A stretch of 18,152 bases of DNA, from positions 1-18,152 of the forward strand of contig JADHLS010000017.1 of NCBI GenBank assembly GCA_016780605.1. Reading direction: 5' to 3'. This DNA comes from Reyranella sp. GTDB lineage: Bacteria > Pseudomonadota > Alphaproteobacteria > Reyranellales > Reyranellaceae. The notes under the pieces are model-generated. The model had not been told where the DNA came from. It did no database searches and saw only the letters and a program-made list of their open reading frames with translations. How positions within the stretch are numbered: the stretch's first letter is position 1; each line of letters starts with the position of its first letter. Positions 1 through 7,586 of this stretch are shown here, in pieces. Position numbers and translations under genes: made by a program.

Positions 1-665
1 GACTTCACCGTGCCGGTGCGCAGAGCGCCCGCTTCGGTGATGCCGATATGCAGCGGATAGTCGCAGGCTTCCGAGAGCTGCTGGTAGGCCGCGACCGCGA
101 GGAAGACATCGGATGCCTTCACACTGATCTTGAACTCGTGGAAGTCGTGATCCTGCAGGATGCGGGCGTGATCGAGGGCGCTCTCGACCATCGCCTCCGG
201 GCAGGGCTCGCCGTACTTCTCCAGGAGGTCCTTCTCCAGCGATCCGGCATTGACGCCGATGCGCATGGAGCAGCCATGGTCGCGCGCCGCCTTCACCACC
301 TCGCGCACCCGGTCGGCGCTGCCGATGTTGCCGGGATTGATGCGCAGGCAGGCGGCGCCAGCCTCGGCGGCCTCGATGGCGCGCTTATAGTGGAAGTGGA
401 TGTCGGCCACGATCGGGACCTTCACCGCCTTGACGATGGCCGGCAGCGCCGCCGTCGACTCCTCGTCAGGGCAGGAGACGCGGATGATGTCCACGCCCGC
501 TTCCTCGGACCTGCGGATCTGGGCGATGGTCGCCTCGGCATCGGCGGTCAGCGTGTTGGTCATGGTCTGGACCGTGATCGGCGAATCGCCGCCGACCGGC
601 ACCGATCCCACCATGATCCGCCGCGACTTGCGGCGCACGATGTCGCGATAAGGCCTGATGCTCAT
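1..665 (-). CDS. ispG: 4-hydroxy-3-methylbut-2-enyl diphosphate synthase (flavodoxin type), 3' end missing
   Basis: IspG (GcpE) is the cytosolic 4Fe-4S enzyme that reductively converts MEcPP to HMBPP, the penultimate step of the MEP isoprenoid pathway. The gene reads leftward from an ATG at 665 (protein starts [15 protein letters not shown]) and runs off the left edge after about 221 codons. What is visible is the N-terminal TIM-barrel part, with the family stretches [36 protein letters not shown] and [14 protein letters not shown]. The iron-sulfur cysteines lie in the missing C-terminal part, so intactness cannot be judged. The start fits the usual N terminus of alphaproteobacterial IspG, but no strong Shine-Dalgarno is visible. 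It follows a rodZ-like gene by 92 bp, and the same rodZ-ispG order is known in Escherichia coli. Confidence 0.95.
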   Translation of the reverse strand, partial: MSIRPYRDIVRRKSRRIMVGSVPVGGDSPITVQTMTNTLTADAEATIAQIRRSEEAGVDIIRVSCPDEESTAALPAIVKAVKVPIVADIHFHYKRAIEAAEAGAACLRINPGNIGSADRVREVVKAARDHGCSMRIGVNAGSLEKDLLEKYGEPCPEAMVESALDHARILQDHDFHEFKISVKASDVFLAVAAYQQLSEACDYPLHIGITEAGALRTGTVK

Positions 666-685
666 GGATTGCAATGTAGTCGGCT

Positions 686-709
686 ACGGCGGGTATATCC
701 AGCCGCCGT
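686..709. promoter_or_regulatory. 7-bp hairpin in the ispG leader
   Basis: In the 92-bp gap between the rodZ-like gene and ispG, ACGGCGG (686-692) and CCGCCGT (703-709) form a perfect 7-bp inverted repeat with a 10-nt AT-rich loop. It ends about 20 nt upstream of the ispG start. There is no T-tract, so it does not look like an intrinsic terminator. A second small palindrome (ATTCC-TACC-GGAAT on the minus strand, 739-752) follows the rodZ stop. The function of either is unknown. They may simply shape the intercistronic mRNA. Confidence 0.3.
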
Positions 710-757
710 CAGGACGCACACGGTGGGTTCGCCGTCACATTCCGGTAGGAATGCGAT

Positions 758-1825
758 CTAGCGCGCGTCGACGATCCGATAGGCGATGCCTGCCGGGACG
801 ACGTAGCTTTCGCCGGCCCGGACATAGGTCTGTGCCAGAATGTCGCCGTTGGGTGCACGCAACTCGATCCAGCTGTTGGTGCGCACGCGCACCGGTGTGT
901 CGGCGCGGACCGGCATGCTGGGCGTATCCACCGACGGCGGACGTGAGGCTTCCTCGACGTTGGGCACCGCTTGCTGGGTCGTCGGCGGCTGCGGCGGCGT
1001 GGCCGCCTGCTGTGTGGCGACGCGCGGCTGCTCGGCCTGTGGCTGGGCAGCCTGTGCCTGACCGATCGACGGCACGTTTATCGCCACCGGTGGCGGTGGC
1101 GGCGTCGGCACGGCGGCGACGACCGGCGGCGCGAGCGGTGTGCCCTGCGGTGCCGGCGGAGCGGTCGCAGCCGATCCTTCGCGGCGCGCCGGCCACACCT
1201 CGGTCGGCAGCGAGCCGGGGCCCGATGCATTGCGCACTTCCTGCGCCGGCGGCGCGGATGGTGCGACCGGTGCGGGCGCGCTCACCGCAGGAGCCGGCGC
1301 ATTCGGCGCGGCCGCCGTCGTGGTGGTCTCGGTCGCAGGCGGAGTCGTGGGATGGGACGCCAGCAGACGATCGGGAACCGGCGGCACCTTCTCGGCGACC
1401 ACCGACTGCTCGCGCGGCAAATAGTGCCAAGCGGCGTAACCGACACCGACGACCAGCAGCACGGTCAGGACGGCAAGCCCGATCGGAGCGCGCCTCTCGA
1501 CGATCGGAAAGTCGGCCGGCAGGGCAACAGGACGCTTGATCGGAACAGGGCCGGAAAGGTGATAGGCAGTCATCACCTTCTCAGGGTCGAGTCCGACATG
1601 CGCTGCATAGGCGCGCAGGAAGGCTGGAATGTACGCAGCGCCTGGCAGTTGGTCGAACCGGCCTTCCTCGATCGCCTCGAGGTGCAAACGCCGGATTCGC
1701 AGGCTTTTCTCGACATCCGCCAGCCCGAGACCGCGCGCTTCGCGCTGATCGCGCAGCAGACGCCCGACCGCTCGGCCCGACGAGGCCTCGCGCTCCAGCG
1801 CACGCCAATCGACCTGATCCGGCAT
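758..1825 (-). CDS. rodZ: RodZ-like membrane protein with N-terminal HTH and shortened DUF4115 domain
   Basis: The 355-aa protein has the RodZ architecture: a cytoplasmic helix-turn-helix of the Cro/C1 type (about residues 18-80, including GRLLRDQREARGLGL and YIPAFLRAYA), a basic stretch, one membrane segment (about 113-135), a long Pro/Ala/Thr-rich linker (about 150-300) and a C-terminal beta domain (about 305-355, including TNSWIELRAPNGDIL and RAGESYVVP). RodZ links the MreB cytoskeleton to the cell-wall elongation machinery. The ATG at 1825 follows AGGGG at good spacing. The oddity is the C terminus: DUF4115 normally continues for roughly 40 residues past the point where TAG stops this frame, and no other frame in the 92-bp gap restores it. 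It lies just upstream of ispG, as in E. coli. Function is inferred from architecture; other alphaproteobacterial HTH-DUF4115 proteins are annotated only as XRE-family. Confidence 0.8.
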   Translation of the reverse strand: MPDQVDWRALEREASSGRAVGRLLRDQREARGLGLADVEKSLRIRRLHLEAIEEGRFDQLPGAAYIPAFLRAYAAHVGLDPEKVMTAYHLSGPVPIKRPVALPADFPIVERRAPIGLAVLTVLLVVGVGYAAWHYLPREQSVVAEKVPPVPDRLLASHPTTPPATETTTTAAAPNAPAPAVSAPAPVAPSAPPAQEVRNASGPGSLPTEVWPARREGSAATAPPAPQGTPLAPPVVAAVPTPPPPPVAINVPSIGQAQAAQPQAEQPRVATQQAATPPQPPTTQQAVPNVEEASRPPSVDTPSMPVRADTPVRVRTNSWIELRAPNGDILAQTYVRAGESYVVPAGIAYRIVDAR

Positions 1826-1892
1826 GATATCCCCTGCTAGTCCCCTCTCACGCGAGTTTTACCAGAGGCCTACTGACAGTACGAGTCTTCTC

Positions 1893-4157
1893 TCAAATTT
1901 CGATCGCATGATCCGCTGCAAACAGACGCAGCGTCTCACGCATCGGTCGGTCTGGTTGTGAAAGCGCAGCGCTCATGAAACCAGTCGCCTCGTTGAGATC
2001 GAGCGAACGGATCATGGCCTTGACCGGACCGATCGCACCGGGCGACATCGACAAGGTGCGCACGCCGACGGCGAGCAACGCCAAAGCCTCGACCGGACGG
2101 CCTGCCATCTCACCACAGACTGAAAGCTCGACACCCGCCGGCCGAACCTTCTCGACCACAAAATGTAGCAGTCGAAGCATGGCTGGGGACAAGCTGTCGT
2201 AGCGTCCGGCCAACCGCGTATTGCCCCGATCAGCGGCGTAGAGGAACTGCAGGAGATCGTTCGTTCCTACCGAAATGAAGTCGACATGGGGCAGCAGGCT
2301 GTCGAGCTGCCACGCCAACGCCGGTACTTCGAACATCACGCCAACACGCAGCCGCTCGGGCACGGCCTGCCCGCGTCGCTTGGCCCGATCAAGTTCGAGC
2401 TCGAGCAGATGGCGAGCGCTCAGCAGCTCGCTGACGTCGGCGATCATCGGGAACATCACCGACAAGGGCCGGCCGTTCGCTCCCTGGATGAGGGCCCGCA
2501 GCTGACGGCGCAGCATCGCCGGCCGATCGAGCCCGATGCGGATAGCGCGCCAACCCATGGCGGGATTGTCGTCGCCGAAGGCGCCGACATAGGGCAGCAC
2601 CTTGTCGCCGCCGACATCGAGCGTGCGAAACGTAACCGGTCGTCCGTCAGCGACGTCGAGGACGCGGCTGTACAGCCAGGTCTGGGCGTCGACATCGGGG
2701 AACTCCGAACGCACCATGAACGGAATCTCGGTGCGGTAGAGACCGACGCCTTCGGCGCCAGTCTCGTCGAGATGCTGCATGTCGATCAATAAACCGGCGT
2801 TCATGAGCAGCGAGATGCGCGCCTGATCGCGCGTCGCCGACGGCAGGTCACGCAAAGCCGTGTATTTGCGCCGCCGCTCGTCCCGCACCTCGATCGCCGC
2901 ATAGACGGTCTGCAGGATGTCCTCGGCGGGCCGCACCAGGACCTGGGCGTTGTCGCCGTCGACCACGATCGGATCGCCGGCCTCGACGCGAGCCAGCACG
3001 TCGGGCGCACGTCCGACCACGGGGATATCGAGCGCGCGGGCCACGATCGCGACATGGCTCATCGCCGAGCCTTCCTCGAGCACCAGGCCACGCAGCCGCG
3101 CGCGATCGTAGTCCAGCAGCTCGGCCGGTCCCATGTCGCGAGCGATGATGATCATGTCATCGGGCAGCGACGAGGGGTCGGCGATGGCGCGGCCGGCCAA
3201 CCTCAGCAGCACGCGGTTGGTGAGATCCTGCAGGTCGCTCAGCCGTTCGCGGATGTAAGGGTCGGTCGACTGGCCAAGCCGCGCGCGCACGTCGTCGAAG
3301 GCGCGTTGCACGCCCGCTTCGGCGGTGAGGCCCGAGGTGACCGCCTCGCGCACACGCTCCAGCCAGCCGCGATCGTCGACGAACATTCGGAATGTCTCGA
3401 GGATCTCGCGCTGCTCGCCGGACTGCATGTCGTGGGCCTCGAGCATGCGATCGACGTCCTCGCGCACGCCATGCGCCGCTTCCTCGAAGCGCTTCAGCTC
3501 CTGGCCGACATCCTCGGCGACGACCCTGTGGATCGAGATGCGCGGCTCGTGCAGCACGGCATGGCCGATGGCGACGCCCGGCGTCAGCTGCACGCCGTCG
3601 ACACGCAGCGGCAGCAATCCCAGGCCGTCGACCTGCTGGACCTCGTTGGGACTGACGAAGTGACGCGCTGAGACCAGCTCCGCCAGCACCATGGCGATGG
3701 TCTGCAGCGTCTCGATCTCTTCTTCGTCGTAGTGGCGGCGGGTGCGATTCTGGACGACCAGCACGCCCAGCACGCGACCGGCGCGCACGATCGGCACACC
3801 GGCGAGCGAATGGTAGATCTCCTCACCCGTCTCCGGCCGGTAGGCATATTGCGGATGGGCCTGGGCATCGGCCAGCGTCAGCGGCCGGTTGTGGGCGGCG
3901 ATGTCGCCGACCAGACCTTCCCCCACCCTGAGGCGCGTGCGGTGCACGGCCGAGGGATTGAGGCCTTGCGTGGCGAACAGTTCGAGCACTTCGCCCGCCC
4001 GCAGGAGGTAGATCGAGCAGACCTCGGCCACCATCTCGTTGGCGACCAGCCGCACGACCTCGCCGAGCGGGTCGGCGACGGACTCGGCGCGCGCCATCGT
4101 GTCCCGGAGCCGCTTTAGGAGCATTCGCGGTCCGGCCGGAGGAGTCGTTCTCTCCAT
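1893..4157 (-). CDS. ptsP: phosphoenolpyruvate-protein phosphotransferase EI-Ntr (GAF domain)
   Basis: PtsP takes phosphate from PEP and passes it to NPr, the first step of the regulatory nitrogen PTS. The 754 residues hold an N-terminal GAF domain (about 28-165), which in characterised EI-Ntr proteins senses nitrogen status through glutamine. The EI N-terminal domain, the swivelling phosphohistidine domain and the PEP-binding barrel follow. The phosphorylated histidine is His368 in SAMSHVAIVAR. The PEP barrel shows GLYRTEIPFM (472-481), ISVGTNDLLQ (628-637) and the catalytic Cys681 in ELSVCGEMAGRP. Length and order match a complete EI-Ntr. The ATG at 4157 lacks a strong Shine-Dalgarno; the next in-frame Met is residue 12. 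It sits 232 bp downstream of lysC and 67 bp upstream of the rodZ-like gene. Its partners npr and ptsN are not in the window. Confidence 0.95.
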   Translation of the reverse strand: MERTTPPAGPRMLLKRLRDTMARAESVADPLGEVVRLVANEMVAEVCSIYLLRAGEVLELFATQGLNPSAVHRTRLRVGEGLVGDIAAHNRPLTLADAQAHPQYAYRPETGEEIYHSLAGVPIVRAGRVLGVLVVQNRTRRHYDEEEIETLQTIAMVLAELVSARHFVSPNEVQQVDGLGLLPLRVDGVQLTPGVAIGHAVLHEPRISIHRVVAEDVGQELKRFEEAAHGVREDVDRMLEAHDMQSGEQREILETFRMFVDDRGWLERVREAVTSGLTAEAGVQRAFDDVRARLGQSTDPYIRERLSDLQDLTNRVLLRLAGRAIADPSSLPDDMIIIARDMGPAELLDYDRARLRGLVLEEGSAMSHVAIVARALDIPVVGRAPDVLARVEAGDPIVVDGDNAQVLVRPAEDILQTVYAAIEVRDERRRKYTALRDLPSATRDQARISLLMNAGLLIDMQHLDETGAEGVGLYRTEIPFMVRSEFPDVDAQTWLYSRVLDVADGRPVTFRTLDVGGDKVLPYVGAFGDDNPAMGWRAIRIGLDRPAMLRRQLRALIQGANGRPLSVMFPMIADVSELLSARHLLELELDRAKRRGQAVPERLRVGVMFEVPALAWQLDSLLPHVDFISVGTNDLLQFLYAADRGNTRLAGRYDSLSPAMLRLLHFVVEKVRPAGVELSVCGEMAGRPVEALALLAVGVRTLSMSPGAIGPVKAMIRSLDLNEATGFMSAALSQPDRPMRETLRLFAADHAIEI

Positions 4158-4330
4158 GGTCAGACCGCTAGATGCTTGAGTCGGATGACGACAAAGCTAC
4201 GGTCGATGATGCATGCGCCGACACGCCACGCCGCCGCCGATTGGCGGGCGTTTTGGCAGGCCATATGAGCGTGCTTGGCGCGCATGGCGTGCTTATAGCA
4301 AGACCTGCGCCGAACTGCCTACCCGCCTTG

Positions 4331-4374
4331 TTCGCATAAGCAGCACAGAAACTTATGCGAAAGCAGTGCTTTCG
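4331..4374. promoter_or_regulatory. two overlapping inverted repeats between lysC and ptsP
   Basis: A perfect 10-bp inverted repeat, TTCGCATAAG (4331-4340) and CTTATGCGAA (4352-4361), encloses an 11-nt loop. A second perfect 7-bp one, CGAAAGC (4358-4364) and GCTTTCG (4368-4374), has a 3-nt loop. They share 4358-4361, so only one can form fully at a time. They begin about 16 bp past the lysC stop, within the 232-bp gap before ptsP. No T-tract follows on the minus strand. Nearby the octamer GCGTGCTT occurs twice on the plus strand (4269-4276 and 4287-4294), and TATAAG (4297-4292, minus strand) could be a -10 box for ptsP. Candidates are an mRNA-processing or attenuation structure, or an operator. 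Confidence 0.4.
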
Positions 4375-4389
4375 ATGGCGGCTATGCCG

Positions 4390-5637
4390 TCAGGCGGCGT
4401 CCAGCTCATAGGCTGTGTGGAGCGTGCGCACCGCGAGCTCGGTGTATTCGGCCGCCACCAGCACGCTGATCTTGATCTCGGAGGTCGAGATCACCTGGAT
4501 GTTTATCCCCTTGGCCGCCAGGGTCTCGAACATCTTCAGCGCCACGCCGGCGTGGCTGCGCATGCCGACGCCGATCACCGAGATCTTGGCGACATTGGTG
4601 TCGGACTGCACCTCGGCGAACTTCAGCGCGGTCTTGGCCTTCTGCAGCCGTTCGACGGCGCGCGCGAGGTCGGCGCGCGGCACGGTGAAGGTGATGTCGG
4701 TCGAGCTGCCGTCGAGCGAAACGTTCTGCACGATCATGTCGACGTTCACGTTCGCCTCGGCGAGCGGCCCGAAGATCGCGGCGGCCACGCCCGGCCGATC
4801 GGCCACGCGGGTCACCGTGATCTTGGCCTCGTCCTTGGAGAAGGCGATGCCGCTCACGACGGATTTCTCGAGTCCCTGGGCCATGATCTCTTCCTCATCC
4901 ACAACCATCGTGCCGGGCAGGTCGCTGCCCAGCGCCGCGTCGAACGACGACAGCACCTGCACGCGCACATGGTGGTTCATCGCGAGCTCGACCGAGCGCG
5001 TCTGCAGGACCTTCGAGCCCTGCGACGCCATCTCCAGCATCTCTTCGTAGGTCACCTGGTCGATCTTGCGCGCCTTCTCGACGATCCGGGGATCGGTCGT
5101 GTAGACGCCGTCGACGTCGGTGTAGATGTCGCAGCGGTCGGCCTTGAGCGCCGCCGCCAGCGCCACCGCCGACGTATCCGAGCCGCCGCGGCCCAGGGTC
5201 GTGATGCGGCCCTCCGGCGACAGGCCCTGGAAGCCCGGCACGATCGGCACTTCGCCCGCCGCCATCGCCTTCGCCATGTCGGCGGTTTCGATATCGACGA
5301 TGCGGGCCTTGGCGTAGGCGGCATCCGTGCGGATCGGAATTTGCCAGGACACCCAAGAGCGCGACTTCACGCCCACCTGTTGCAGCGCCATCGCCAGCAG
5401 ACCGATCGTAACCTGCTCGCCGGTCGCGACCACGACGTCGTACTCGCGGGCATCGTGCAGCGGCGCGATCTCGTTGACCCATTTGACGAGCTGGTTGGTC
5501 GCGCCGGACATGGCCGAAACCACGACCGCGACCTGGTTGCCGCGCTCGACCTCGGCCTTGACCTTGCTGGCGACGTTCTTGATGCGATCGGTGTCGCCAA
5601 CAGAAGTTCCGCCGAATTTGAGAACGATGCGCGCCAT
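4390..5637 (-). CDS. lysC: aspartate kinase (monofunctional, two ACT domains)
   Basis: Aspartate kinase phosphorylates L-aspartate to aspartyl-4-phosphate, the committed step toward lysine, threonine, methionine and diaminopimelate. I place the start at ATG 5637 (MARIVLKFGGTSVGD), giving 415 aa. An upstream in-frame Met at 5718 would add 27 unlikely residues and overlap ubiG. The kinase domain shows KFGGTSVG (7-14), a conserved SAMSGATNQL near residue 45 and GRGGSDTSA (149-157). Two ACT domains follow (about 261-335 and 349-415), with DRPGVAAAIFG and GVGMRSHAGVA at their ligand-binding turns. This layout is that of feedback-inhibited enzymes of the Corynebacterium LysC type; which amino acids inhibit this one cannot be read from sequence. 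AGCAGG lies just upstream of the start. It is divergent from ubiG, a common alphaproteobacterial neighbour. Confidence 0.95.
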   Translation of the reverse strand: MARIVLKFGGTSVGDTDRIKNVASKVKAEVERGNQVAVVVSAMSGATNQLVKWVNEIAPLHDAREYDVVVATGEQVTIGLLAMALQQVGVKSRSWVSWQIPIRTDAAYAKARIVDIETADMAKAMAAGEVPIVPGFQGLSPEGRITTLGRGGSDTSAVALAAALKADRCDIYTDVDGVYTTDPRIVEKARKIDQVTYEEMLEMASQGSKVLQTRSVELAMNHHVRVQVLSSFDAALGSDLPGTMVVDEEEIMAQGLEKSVVSGIAFSKDEAKITVTRVADRPGVAAAIFGPLAEANVNVDMIVQNVSLDGSSTDITFTVPRADLARAVERLQKAKTALKFAEVQSDTNVAKISVIGVGMRSHAGVALKMFETLAAKGINIQVISTSEIKISVLVAAEYTELAVRTLHTAYELDAA

Positions 5638-5655
5638 GGACCTGCTCGAAAGCGG

Positions 5656-5687
5656 GGTATAGATACCGGGGGCACCATTCGGGTCAA
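5656..5687 (-). promoter_or_regulatory. putative sigma70-type promoter of lysC, with a TATA-containing palindrome
   Basis: In the 62-bp gap between divergent lysC and ubiG, the minus strand reads TTGACC (5687-5682), a 16-bp spacer, then TATCTA (5665-5660). This would start lysC transcription about 16 nt before its ATG. The -10 sits inside a small palindrome, GGTAT-AG-ATACC (5656-5667), which also offers TATAGA to the opposite strand, though I see no good -35 for ubiG. The -10 match is weak (three of six positions). Confidence 0.35.
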
Positions 5688-5699
5688 GGGCAGCGAACC

Positions 5700-6452
5700 A
5701 TGGGCGAAGCGGGACCAACCACCGTCGATCCTGGCGAGATCGAGCGCTTTTCGCGCATCGCTGCCGAATGGTGGGATCCCGCCGGCAAGTTTGCGCCCCT
5801 GCACCGGCTCAATCCCGTCCGGATCGGCTATATCCGTGACCGCGCCGCCCAACACTGGCAGCGCGATGCCTTGTCGGGCGCGCCGCTGACCGGCCTGTCG
5901 GTTCTCGATATCGGCTGCGGCGGCGGGCTCTTGAGCGAGCCGATGGCGCGGCTGGGCGCGGCCGTCACCGGAGTCGATGCCGCGGAGAAGAACGTGCGCG
6001 TCGCCGCCCTGCACGCCGAGGGCCAGGCGCTCGCCATCGATTACCGCCAGGGCACCGCCGAGGCGCTGGCCCAGGCGGGCGCGCAATTCGATATCGTGTT
6101 GGCGCTCGAGATCGTCGAGCACGTGGCCGACGTCGACCTGTTCCTGAAATCATGTGGCCGCATGGTGAAGCCGGGTGGTCTTCTGTTCCTGTCGACACTC
6201 AACCGGACGCCCAAAGCATGGGCGCTTGCCGTCGCTGGCGCCGAGTACGTGCTGCGCTGGCTGCCGCGCGGGACGCACGATTGGAAGAAGTTCCTGAAGC
6301 CTTCGGAAGTCGTGAACGGCCTGCGTGCCGGCGGCATCGAAGCGCAGGAGATCGTGGGCGTGGTCTACAATCCGCTCAGCCGTGCCTGGTCGCTCAACCG
6401 GCGCGACCTCGACGTGAACTACATGCTTTACGGGAGCAAGCCGTCATCCTGA
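5700..6452 (+). CDS. ubiG: bifunctional 2-polyprenyl-6-hydroxyphenol methylase / 3-demethylubiquinol 3-O-methyltransferase
   Basis: UbiG carries out both SAM-dependent O-methylations of ubiquinone biosynthesis at the inner face of the membrane. The 250-aa protein starts at ATG 5700 behind AAGG and shows the family N terminus (EIERFSRIAAEWWDP, 13-27), the MNPVR-like HRLNPVRIGYIRD (35-47), SAM motif I VLDIGCGGGLLSEP (68-81) with acidic GVDAAEKN (91-98), then DIVLALEIVEHV (131-142) and the late WKKFLKPSEV. Length is typical. The last codons and the TGA stop fall inside a long inverted repeat, so the extreme C terminus (KPSS) is partly encoded by that repeat. The gene lies back to back with lysC and faces a convergent DUF1178 gene. 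Confidence 0.95.
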   Translation: MGEAGPTTVDPGEIERFSRIAAEWWDPAGKFAPLHRLNPVRIGYIRDRAAQHWQRDALSGAPLTGLSVLDIGCGGGLLSEPMARLGAAVTGVDAAEKNVRVAALHAEGQALAIDYRQGTAEALAQAGAQFDIVLALEIVEHVADVDLFLKSCGRMVKPGGLLFLSTLNRTPKAWALAVAGAEYVLRWLPRGTHDWKKFLKPSEVVNGLRAGGIEAQEIVGVVYNPLSRAWSLNRRDLDVNYMLYGSKPSS

Positions 6453-6517
6453 GCGCAGCGAAGGATCTCATGCCGATTGCAAACGGCGATGAGGTCCTTC
6501 GCTACGCTCAGGACGAC
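6443..6517. repeat. 27-bp-arm inverted repeat between ubiG and DUF1178
   Basis: Arms 6443-6469 and 6491-6517 are inverted copies matching at 24 of 27 positions, with a 21-nt loop. The left arm has the core CCTGAGCGCAGCGAAGGA and the right arm has TCCTTCGCTACGCTCAGGA. I recall this type of palindrome (CTGAGCG-AGCGAAGG) as a dispersed intergenic repeat in many GC-rich bacteria; that is memory, not a search. It overlaps the ubiG stop codon and ends 5 bp before the DUF1178 stop, so it could act as a bidirectional terminator or 3' stabiliser for two convergent genes. Confidence 0.85.
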
Positions 6518-6522
6518 AGAAC

Positions 6523-7005
6523 TCAATTGCCGCGCGGAATCCACGGCAGGCGGCCGAACTCGATACCTTCCTCAGCCAGCGCCGCGGCCTCTTCCTCGCT
6601 GGTCTCGCCGTAGATGCCGCGCTTGTCGCTCTCGCCGTAATGGATTTTGCGCGCTTCCTCGGCGAACTTGGTCCCGACATGCTCGCAGTTCTTCTCGACC
6701 TCGGCGCGCACCTTGAGCAGCGCCTCGCGCAATTCCTTGGGCATGTGCCGGGCGAGTGCGGCCATCTGCTGCTGTTCAGGCGACGGCGTGGTGGGCGCCG
6801 CCGGCGCAGCCACCGGCGTCTCGACCTCGACCTTCTTGCCGCTCTTGCCCAGCCGCGGCGCCATCGGCGCGCGCTCCACCTTGCTGGCACCGCAGACGGC
6901 GCAGCCGATCAGGGACTTCTTTTCCTGGCGCTCGTAGGTCTTGCTGTCCTTGAACCAGCTCTCGAATTCGTGGCCCTTGGCGCAGCGCAGTCGGTATAGG
7001 ATCAT
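6523..7005 (-). CDS. DUF1178 family zinc-ribbon-like protein
   Basis: I start the protein at ATG 7005 (MILYRLRCAKGHEFESWF), giving 160 aa. The longer in-frame start at 7098 adds a 31-residue leader unlike the family and would overlap the divergent methyltransferase gene. The N terminus carries a Cys/His pair (Cys8 and His12) and CAVCG (Cys35, Cys38), suggesting a small metal-binding ribbon. A Pro/Ala/Thr linker (about 62-78) follows, then the DUF1178 signature NCEHVGTKFAEEARKIHYGE (106-125) and a C terminus ending LPWIPRGN. The family has no established biochemical role that I know of. In related genomes I recall it beside nitrilase-grxC-comF; here it is separated from that run by an opposing methyltransferase. 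No strong Shine-Dalgarno is visible. Confidence 0.88.
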   Translation of the reverse strand: MILYRLRCAKGHEFESWFKDSKTYERQEKKSLIGCAVCGASKVERAPMAPRLGKSGKKVEVETPVAAPAAPTTPSPEQQQMAALARHMPKELREALLKVRAEVEKNCEHVGTKFAEEARKIHYGESDKRGIYGETSEEEAAALAEEGIEFGRLPWIPRGN

Positions 7006-7030
7006 GAAATCACAAGGAATTCCGGCTGTT

Positions 7031-7053
7031 GGCACTCCGCATCCCGGAGTGCC
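7031..7053. promoter_or_regulatory. 9-bp perfect palindrome between divergent DUF1178 and methyltransferase genes
   Basis: GGCACTCCG (7031-7039) and CGGAGTGCC (7045-7053) form a perfect inverted repeat with a 5-nt loop, in the middle of a 68-bp divergent intergenic region. Its place suggests either an operator serving both genes or an mRNA leader hairpin. No T-tract follows on either strand. Confidence 0.45.
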
Positions 7054-7073
7054 AGAGATGATGGGGTCTGATT

Positions 7074-7586
7074 GTGGCTGACGCAAGGGGGATGCCATCG
7101 CCCTGGATCGTGCAGTGGGCCGGGCTGGTGCCGGCTGGAGAGACCGTCCTCGATATCGCGGCAGGCGGCGGCCGGCACAGCCGCTTGTTCGCCGGGCGCG
7201 GCCACAAGGTGACGGCCATCGATCGCGACGTCAGCGCGTTGACGTCGCTGGCTGATATCGAGGCGGTCCAGGCCGACCTCGAGGATGGGTCGCCGTGGCC
7301 TCTGTCCGGGCGAACCTTCGGCGCCGTGGTGGTCACGAATTATCTGCACCGCCCGCTGTTTGCGTCGCTGCTCGACATGCTCGGTCCAGGCGGCGTCCTG
7401 CTCTACGAGACCTTCATGGAGGGGAATGAGCGCTTCGGCCGTCCAAGCAATCCCGAGTTCCTGCTGAAGGACGGCGAGTTGCTCGAGTTGGCCCGCGGCC
7501 GTTTGTCGGTAACCGCCTACGAAGCGCGCCTGATAAGCGAGCCGAAGATGGCGATGGTCCAGCGCATCGCCGCCCGCAAGCTCTAG
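7074..7586 (+). CDS. class I SAM-dependent methyltransferase, small
   Basis: This 170-aa Rossmann-fold methyltransferase starts at GTG 7074, seven bases after a GGGG ribosome-binding stretch. An ATG at 7092 has its purine run touching the start codon and is less likely. Motif I is VLDIAAGGGRHSRLFA (25-40), followed by the acidic AIDRD (48-52), then AVVVTNYLHRP and LGPGGVLLYETFMEGNERFGR. The N-terminal SPWIVQWAGLVPAG is typical of a short family usually annotated only as methyltransferase-domain or TehB-like protein. The substrate is unknown. It is divergent from DUF1178, and its TAG stop directly abuts the stop of the convergent nitrilase gene. It splits an otherwise same-strand cluster. Confidence 0.85.
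   Translation: MADARGMPSPWIVQWAGLVPAGETVLDIAAGGGRHSRLFAGRGHKVTAIDRDVSALTSLADIEAVQADLEDGSPWPLSGRTFGAVVVTNYLHRPLFASLLDMLGPGGVLLYETFMEGNERFGRPSNPEFLLKDGELLELARGRLSVTAYEARLISEPKMAMVQRIAARKL

Noticed and set aside
5638..5718. 27-residue N-terminal extension of LysC from ATG 5718
   Set aside because: Aspartate kinases begin close to the KFGGTSVG motif, and the extension would overlap the ubiG start and remove the divergent promoter gap.
4213..5889. 558-codon open frame on the plus strand opposite lysC
   Set aside because: It is rich in His, Arg, Asp and Gly with no family motif and is the antisense of lysC, which has clear catalytic and ACT motifs. Long antisense frames are expected in GC-rich DNA.
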